Below are positions 23,150-29,055 of a DNA stretch of 29,055 nt, piece by piece. The stretch comes from Amphimedon queenslandica. Taxonomy: Eukaryota > Porifera > Demospongiae > Haplosclerida > Niphatidae. Location: contig NW_003546262.1 of the NCBI RefSeq assembly GCF_000090795.2, forward strand, positions 154,032 through 183,086. Reading direction: 5' to 3'. The first letter of the stretch is position 1; every line of letters begins with the position of its first letter. The translations under genes were made by a program, and so were the position numbers. The notes under the pieces were generated by a model. That model saw only the letters and a program-made list of their open reading frames with translations, ran no database searches and was not told the origin of the DNA.

Positions 23150-24610
23150 GACGCCTAACCCATCCTCAATAGTTGTCCCTCTCCACTTAGATCTAGTGCC
23201 GTGAATACATAAGTTGGTTGCTCTAACAAGAGTGAAGGACAGCTTAGTTGTAACCCAGTTCAGTCACACTGTAGTGTAGATCCCATCTGCCAGAAAGACG
23301 GTCAGCTAAACGATTAATAAAGGATCTCATTTCACTACCCATAACACTATCAACTTTCAAACACAGTGGAGTGAAACTACTGTGGTTAGACTCAGGGGCA
23401 TATGTAAGCTGTGAGAATCGGGAAAGTGTACAGGGAGGAGAGGTGGTGCACGAAGCGCGCAGCAATTTTGACCACACCCCTTTTTACTGCACTATCCCTG
23501 CTAAAGTATTGTTTTCTGCGCATGTTTAGCTTTTCCAGTTTTATGGGCGCCATCACCATAATTTCAGGCACTCTAGCGCTTCCTACTGCCCTTAAAGCAC
23601 TGGAAAATGCAAAAAATGAGGTTGAAATGATTGTTCAGTGTGTTGCATAACTTTCTTAAGACACTTAGCTGTGATATGAGACACCAGTGTTGATCCTTCA
23701 GGCTAATAGGGGTGCTAAAGCACCCTCAACACCCCCTAAATGCTTACCTTTTCTATTGTAGCAGTACTGGCCTTGATGAGACATTGAAAAAGACTCAGCA
23801 CAGTTTCGTAGCCATTTTTCACTCAATTAATTTAATATTAAGGTGAATAGTCTAACAACAGATTGTTTAATAGCAGTTATTGTTTTGAAAATGGTGGCCC
23901 AAATGCCCGAATGGAATTATGGAAGTCTCTACCGTGTTATCATCACATTTATACTACTAAAACTATTAGCTATGCTAGTCTTATCTCATTGCTTTCATCA
24001 TAATTAAGTGAGAAATACTTTTAAAAGGAGTAATATACAAAAGAATTTTTTCACTTTTGCTTAGGTGGTTGGGCACATGCCCACCCAGGCCCACCCTTAG
24101 ATACGCCCCTGGCGGACTCACCAGCTGCAACATATTTTCTCTTTGTATCATTTTCTGCAGTATCTAAGACAGCTTGAGGTGTCCTCTTAGCATCAGAGAG
24201 GGAATCTGAGTCAACTACTTGGACATCAAACATCAGCAACAAGACCTTCTGAGTTGGTAGTCACGTTTCGTTCTTGTATAATGGGCTCTCTCATAACATT
24301 GTTCCTTGCAATAGATGACAAGTCACACAAAAGGTCACAAATCTCGTTATGTCTCTGAGACACAAGTCCTGCCTTTCTGCAGTCAAGAGCATGAACAGTA
24401 GAGAATGTGGCCCCACAACCATCACATAGACTGACCAAAGGCTTCAGGTATCTCATAAAAATAGCATCTCTGAATTCCTGAGAGAATAGATTAAAGTTAT
24501 TGTTCTGGACAGGTAAGGCACACAACCAGTGTGACAGAGAATCTCTTGCCCGTAAGATTGCTCTCTTATGATATTGATACATTCCTGTAGCACTCCATTT
24601 ATGATACTGA
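23150..24610 (-). pseudogene. Non-LTR retroelement C-terminus (zinc knuckle and endonuclease-type domain)
   Basis: The frame 24582-24226 contains SHWLCALPV, SQEFRDAIFMRYLKPL, a zinc knuckle CDGCGATFSTVHALDC (C-x2-C-x7-H-x3-C) and RHNEICDLL. After a frameshift near 24240 comes FDVQVVDSDSLSD with KRKYVAAGES. A 0.72-kb insertion follows, and the same frame then resumes as NHSSFTPLCLKVDSVMGSEM and FINRLADRLSGRWDLHYS. One more shift gives KLSFTLVRATNLCIHGTRSK near 23245-23185. This order matches the region after the reverse transcriptase in animal non-LTR elements with restriction-like endonucleases. The part expected to carry the first catalytic acidic residues is deleted at the 24240 break. The reverse transcriptase itself is absent. 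TTGTTTTCAG near 24610 could be a splice acceptor. Confidence 0.6.
23393..24114. mobile_element. MITE-like insertion 3, composite, flanked by GACTC
   Basis: The left end CAGGGGCATATGTAAG and the following 350 bp are a diverged match to the MITEs at 1201 and 16830 (shared CACGAAGCGCGC and GACCACACCC), with the usual C-rich subterminal run at 23715-23740. Another 370 bp follow before a second right end, CCTTAGATACGCCCCTG, at 24095-24111. GACTC occurs at 23389-23393 and 24115-24119. Removing the insert with one GACTC restores the retroelement frame. It may be one longer family member or two nested ones. The three bases GCG next to the right end are unexplained. Confidence 0.7.
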
Positions 24611-24817
24611 AAACAACAAACGTATTAGTGTAAAAAAATTCCTAAGACCACTGTATACTTATTGCTCACGTATATTGTTTCTAGCATTATAATTATTAAC
24701 TATTAATTATTAACACATTTTTATAATCATTATGCAGACATTCATGCGTACTGAAACATAACACCTATATACACAAGACAACACAATTATCATACTATAA
24801 TCATCATTTTTCATCAT

Positions 24818-24950
24818 ATCATCACTCCAAAAAGCGTAATTATATTGATCTTATCATCACTCCGAAAAGCGTGATTATATTGATCTTATCATCACTCTGA
24901 AGAGCCTGGTTATATTGATCTTATCACTCCGAAGAGCATGTTTCTTTTGA
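24818..24950 (+). repeat. 35-bp tandem array, about 3.8 units
   Basis: Units start at 24818, 24853, 24888 and 24923 and contain ATCATCACTC, AGCGT/AGCCT and TATATTGATCTT. A single diverged half-unit occurs near 25862-25915, on the other side of the TIR element at 25103-25739, which suggests a larger repeat that the element was inserted into or beside. The units lack CRISPR-like spacing. Confidence 0.85.
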
Positions 24951-25102
24951 TAGAGATAGAGTACATTTACATGCATTGTATGATCATACATTTATACATA
25001 CATTAAGCATAATACAAAGGAGCACAATACATGTACATACATACATAGCCTAAACACATTCATACATCTACAATATATATGCACAAATTAATAATAACTA
25101 TA

Positions 25103-25739
25103 TATAGTCGGCTTCAGTTGAGAAGAAACCACCACCACCCCTTATAACTTTTTGTCACTAATGCTAGCAAATTGAAATTTGGTATAGCTGCATAACGGGT
25201 TCTTCCGAAAATCCTTACCAATTTTTGAGTTTCTAGGTACTCTGGAAGGTTCTAAACGGGTTCTTCCTCATGAAATGAAAGGAGCTGCCATGACAAATTG
25301 TGTGCGTAACTCGAATGAAATCATTTGCATCTCATTACATTTAGTCAAACAACAATGTTTTTATTCTAAAATTGAAACAAAACATATCAAGCCCTCTAGA
25401 CCTACTAATATTCAACTAGGAGCTTTCTCTTGAGGATAATTTTTGCTATATCACTCTACAGCCTTCTCAATCTTAGTTGTTCTTCATTGCCAGTACACTC
25501 GTTGATTCACCCTTATTCCGAGCTCTATACCAGCTGAAAACAGGCACCAAAAACAAGAAAAAGATAGATGGAGGTAGCAGCAATCACTGTAGAGGTACAA
25601 TAGATAGTAAAGTAAGTTAAAAGAGAAGAAACGCTCGAAGAGTTACAGAGCTTGCAGATTGCAGCCATGTTCGGGCGGGGCTACACGTGACGTTCTAATG
25701 ACATAAATATCCGTTTCTTCTCAACTGAAACCGACTATA
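25103..25739. mobile_element. 0.63-kb TIR element (TATAGTCGG termini), non-coding
   Basis: Terminal inverted repeats of 27 bp or more (TATAGTCGGCTTCAGTTGAG on the left; the right complement differs by one base) enclose about 600 bp with no coding sequence. TA or TATA at both ends fits a TA target duplication, as in Tc1/mariner-like MITEs, but the TIR itself begins with TATA so the exact boundary is ambiguous. The inner part has two GGGTTCTTCC segments near 25197 and 25258. Confidence 0.8.
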
Positions 25740-26003
25740 CTTTACGTTTATAAAACATCCAATACATAATACATGTTTATACATACAATACAAACACAAT
25801 CATAATACATTTATGGTAAATATACACTCAAATCATGAATTTTATTTAATTTAATCAAATATCATATCCACTCTAAAAAGCTGGATTTTATTAATGGTAT
25901 CTTCACTCAATACTAAAAGCAAAAGTAAGATTCTACTTCTGGGCCCACCATCCATCCCCAATCTCCATCCATTAATATAAATAGAGTCAAAAGTTGTATG
26001 TTG

Positions 26004-26054
26004 TACTATAATATAGACCACAACACTTATGTGGTTTTAATTTGTATTATAGTA
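26004..26054. terminator. Nested hairpin downstream of Helitron B helicase
   Basis: The outer stem is TACTATAATA (26004-26013) with TATTATAGTA (26045-26054). The inner stem is ACCAC with GTGGT, with a loop of about nine bases. It lies 36 bases or more beyond the stop of the helicase gene at 26090 on the minus strand. Helitrons carry a 3' hairpin that acts as a transposition terminator, so this may mark the 3' end of the element. The usual CTRR tail is not evident, so the role is inferred. Confidence 0.45.
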
Positions 26055-26089
26055 TTATCTCTTGACTATCCCAGAAGACACATCATCAT

Positions 26090-27655
26090 TTATAATCTAT
26101 GGTTCCTTAGTCTATTCATTTCATCATTTGCCACTGTTGATAATGTGATTTTCTTTTCGACTAGTCCTAGTTGAGCAACTCCTTGAAGTGTTCTTACTCT
26201 ACTTAAGGCAACGTATGCCATTCCATCTTCAAACATTTTAGGACCTAGATCGATAACATCAGCATTAAGAGATAGACCCTGAACCTTATGTCTGGTAGCT
26301 GCCCAGCAAGGTAGTAATGGTAATTGTGTACGCTGTAATGTTACTCCTTGCTTGTCATAGAACTTGGCCGTGACTGGTTCTATTTGAACAGCTTCTTGTT
26401 CTAATGAATCATCAATTGTGTCACAGCTCACTAGACCTACAAGAGGGTCATGAAATTTTACATATACTTTTTGTGGTAAGTCCCCTTTCTTTGATTGATC
26501 ATCAGCTCCATTTGGCCAAGAGAAACCCACAATTATTCCTCTAGCTCCATTTACTAATCCTTCCTCACATAAAATGTTACGTCGTAACATAACCTGTGCT
26601 CCTATGGCTAACATCACTTTACGTGATAAGCCAGCACAATCTCTATCACTGGAAGGTATGAGCGAATCTGGGACTTCTTCACGTGCTACTACACCAGGGA
26701 TTAGTGTTGTTGACTTTACTATTTAATGCTCTGCATCAAATTCATATATTTTAGTAGAGTGTGATGAATCTTTAAATCTACTGTCATTATATTCTTCTAC
26801 TTGTTCTTTTAAAAGCATTGGACGTAATGCATCAACAAATGGAGGTTGACTGACATTAATGGGATCCCTGATACAACTTGTCAATCTTGATCGGAGTACA
26901 CTGATGTCAGACTTTGTCTGAGAACCAATTCTCACACGATTGAGAATTTCTGAATATTGTGTGTCTCCTCTTTGTCTCATATGGTGAGTTAGTTCTACTA
27001 ATTTGAACTCATCCCTCCACAAGTGTGTTGAGCCTGGATTGCAGCCTCTGCCATCTTCAAATACAAATTTGTCCCTCACTGGTGGCAACTGATAGAAGTC
27101 ACCTACTGCAATGACATTTAGTCCTCCAAAGAGAACCTCAGTGTCATCTGTTCCTTTAATTTCAGTTAGCCTCTTGTGAATGAAGGACATTGTTAAGTAT
27201 GAGACCATACTTATCTCATCTATTATTATGGTGTTGACATATTTCCAGGATTGTCTTAGTTCCTTTAATGTCTCACCTCCAAGCTTTCTATAGGCAGTGG
27301 AGTGTCCATGCTTTACAGGAAGATTGAGAGCCCGGTGAACAGTTAATCCACCAATATTAAAGGCTGCAACACCAGTTGGTGACATTAAAACAAAAGTATT
27401 TCCAGCACCAATATGAGCTCTTTCTACATGCTCTTTGACGACACTTATTACATGGCTTTTACCAGTTCCAACACCACCTGTTATAAACATACGAAAAGGG
27501 CTGGGCATTGACTCTCTGGTCCTCATTTGAAAATCATGTACTGCTCTAAAAAACTCAAGGACATTCTCATAAGGGACTTATTGGGAATCATAAAGACTCG
27601 CTATCCTTGCTTCAAAATCTGAGTCTGAAAAGCGACGCCTTGAGATAGAGTCTAG
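26090..27655 (-). pseudogene. PIF1-type helicase domain of Helitron B
   Basis: One continuous minus-strand frame is broken only by TAA codons at 27578-27580 and 26723-26725. Motifs in order are FITGGVGTGKS (Walker A), SPTGVAAFNIGGLTVH, IIIDEISMVS (Walker B), GDFYQLPPV, GLVNGARGIIVGF, ATRHKVQGLSLNADVIDLG and MAYVALSRVRTL, ending NDEMNRLRNHRL before the stop. All catalytic residues that can be read are present, including the Arg missing from copy 1 of family A. The 5' part (LDSISRRRFSDSDFEARI) joins the linker in the same frame. It is inactive as read because of the stops. Confidence 0.88.
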
Positions 27656-28490
27656 AGTCAATGCATCTTTTATTTCACCAATATTTCGTTCTATATTTTG
27701 ACCGCATAGATTTTAATGATCATTATTATCATCAGCTAATAATGCGGCTATATTATCAAGATATAACTCATGGTCATATATTTTATCATGACCATCACCT
27801 TTGTTATTATTTTCTAAATTTACGTGTGAAGTACAAGGAGCAACAGGAGCGTACACAGCATCGCCATATTGATTTAGTACACGTAATTGCTCCGTCGCTC
27901 TTTGTACTTCATGAGCAAAAGAGGAGTGTTGTTCTGTACTTAATACTTGAAATTTATCTTTATTTGCTACAAATGATGCTTGAGCAGAGCCATGATTTCC
28001 AATTAAATCAAGAGTCTCATTTCTCCATGGAAGATAAAGAAAGATTAACTGATAATATTAACTATCACCATGAGACTCTAGTGTTATTGTTGGTAATCTG
28101 AAGCATGCTTACTTTCATCTTAGATATATCTTTCCTAGACCATTCTTTAGTTTATATCTAGGTTGAGCACAGGAAGTTGTTGCCTCAATTTTTATCAGCA
28201 ACGTTGTACCATACAGAAAAGTGTGCTAGACTCATACTGTGAAATGGTTCTCCATCAGGACGAGATTGATATCTCTCTAAAGGACTGGAATTGAAGACAT
28301 CATCATCTCCAGTATCATAGCTCTTAATTCTCTATTTGACTTAAATAGTCTTCCTCATTTCTCTGGTCTACTTGTATTTATGAATACATATGATCGACTA
28401 GAGCCTCTCAAACGTAAGCCAGTAGTACAAAATACTGCCTCTTGAGCACTAAGGATCTATGACTTATTACAGTTGTTCCTATTTTTAAAC
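27656..28490 (-). pseudogene. Rep-helicase linker of Helitron B
   Basis: Minus-strand translation in the helicase frame gives LYLPWRNETLDLIGNHGSAQ, then EVQRATEQLRVLNQYGDAVY and NIGEIKDALTLDSIS; the PWRNE block is the usual Helitron linker motif. In-frame stops lie at 27713-27715, 28058-28060, 28109-28111 and 28115-28117. A one-base shift near 28192 moves to NSSPLERYQSRPDGEPFHSM, the segment after the Rep. The plus-strand frame at 27661-28101 is a shadow of this region. Confidence 0.75.
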
Positions 28491-29055
28491 GTTTCTGTCT
28501 CTGGCTACAATTTACTGGCAATTCATCTAGCTTTCTTGCTATCTGTTGTTTAATCTATTCTGGCTCATCTTTACACATATAATGGCATACATATTTTGCT
28601 GCTCCATAGACATTTCCTCCTACTTCAATGTCCATGTTAGCTCTCCATGCTTTTAGTAGGTCAGGATTGTATGGATTTATCATCTCAGCACCTACTTCAA
28701 GTTTCAATATGTAGAAATGGGCTTTGTTTTCAACGTCAGCATTCCTTTGAGACGAGTTGTGTCACTTGGCCTCTTTGGGTAATCAAAGCGGCAGTGATTC
28801 CGTCCATTTTTTCTACATGTTTGTGTATGGTTATGCTTTTGTAATGGCAATACTAAATTTTTTAAATCATCATCTTCACCATCTTTGGGTACATGGCAAC
28901 TAACACATTTATCAATGAAACCCGGAGCTTTCCTTCTACCTTCTACTGTCTTAATATCTGGTGCATCTTCTACCCACCATAGACTATGTATATGAGGTGA
29001 GCCTCTTTGTTGAAACTCAAGTCTCAAAAAGTAGTCTTTTATTTCACCTATAGGC
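28491..29055 (-). pseudogene. HUH Rep domain of Helitron B (partial)
   Basis: The frame from 29027 contains FQQRGSPHIHSLWWVEDAPD (HUH motif His-Ile-His intact), PGFIDKCVSCHVP, QKHNHTQTCRKNGRNHCRFD and the YPKRPSD block. Further along, at about 28680-28560, INPYNPDLLKAWRANMDIEV and AAKYVCHYMCKDEPE hold the two-tyrosine motif (YVCHYMCK). Frameshifts separate the two parts near 28700. The protein continues beyond the window on the N-terminal side. Confidence 0.82.

Larger units (their letters stand above)
26090..29055 (-). mobile_element. Helitron family B, partial (runs off the right edge)
   Basis: A third rolling-circle element is distinct in sequence from the family A copies. On the minus strand it has an HUH Rep, a two-tyrosine motif, linker and complete PIF1-type helicase. 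The N-terminus lies beyond 29055. No OTU domain follows the helicase within the window. Point nonsense changes dominate over indels, unlike family A. Confidence 0.85.

Noticed and set aside
24818-24950. Possible CRISPR-like array
   Set aside because: Repeats are contiguous with no unique spacers, and the context is a eukaryotic transposon-rich region.
28012-28079. 10-bp inverted repeat AGAGTCTCAT/ATGAGACTCT
   Set aside because: It lies in the Helitron B coding linker, with both arms encoding ordinary sequence, so it is probably chance.
27661-28101. 146-residue plus-strand frame rich in His and Tyr
   Set aside because: It is the complement of the Helitron B linker, whose minus-strand frame has the PWRNE motif.
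26090-28190. Reassigned TAA codon in Helitron B
   Set aside because: No matching pattern in the other elements, and a TGA is present too. Ordinary decay explains it better.

Overview
The window reads as AT-rich, repeat-packed nuclear DNA of an invertebrate animal. The evidence is a THAP-domain transposase with spliceable introns, OTU-bearing Helitron/Helentron proteins, an EnSpm/CACTA transposase end, the C-terminus of a non-LTR retroelement, several MITEs and a run of 10 Ns marking an assembly gap. A sponge-like or other early-branching animal would fit the very short introns and the Lys/Asn-Pro repeats in the Helitron protein, but the species call is inference. I see no intact host gene. 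Almost everything codable is a decaying transposable element, nearly all on the minus strand.

Layout. 1-900 (+) is the degraded C-terminus of an EnSpm/CACTA-like transposase. 1000-1665 is a repetitive stretch split by a 340-bp MITE. 1683-2582 holds a duplicated promoter/start region whose second copy opens a short proline-rich reading frame. 2886-4934 is a diverged direct duplication of about 0.8-0.95 kb plus a 61-bp minisatellite. 5521-14586 is Helitron copy 1 (minus strand, 5' end at 14586), carrying an N-terminal hydrophobic segment, zinc-finger-like region, HUH Rep, PIF1-type helicase and C-terminal OTU protease domain. It is interrupted at 12501-13497 by an oppositely oriented relative that contains a perfect 179-bp palindrome and the assembly gap.

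14587-21465 is Helitron copy 2, the same family and orientation. It lacks its 3' end, joins copy 1 with no intervening base, and carries a second MITE copy at 16830-17173. Its 5' end interrupts a THAP/DDE transposase pseudogene (21466-22814) that still has two recognisable introns and a promoter-like cluster of ETS, CRE and octamer sites. 23150-24600 is the end of a non-LTR retroelement (zinc knuckle plus restriction-like-endonuclease-type C-terminus) split by a third MITE-like insertion. 24818-24950 is a 35-bp tandem array, 25103-25739 a 0.63-kb TIR element, and 26004-26054 a strong hairpin. 26090-29055 is a third Helitron of a different family, also minus strand, cut by the window edge.

How it fits together. 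The genes do not form a host pathway. They record successive insertions, and because related copies lie side by side, several insertions can be read against their own empty sites inside the window. This gives the 5' terminus and A^T target of Helitron family A, and the exact 5-bp target duplications of the MITE family. The most novel-looking points are the conserved N-terminal membrane-anchor-like segment of the family-A Rep-helicase and the abutting head-to-tail Helitron pair.
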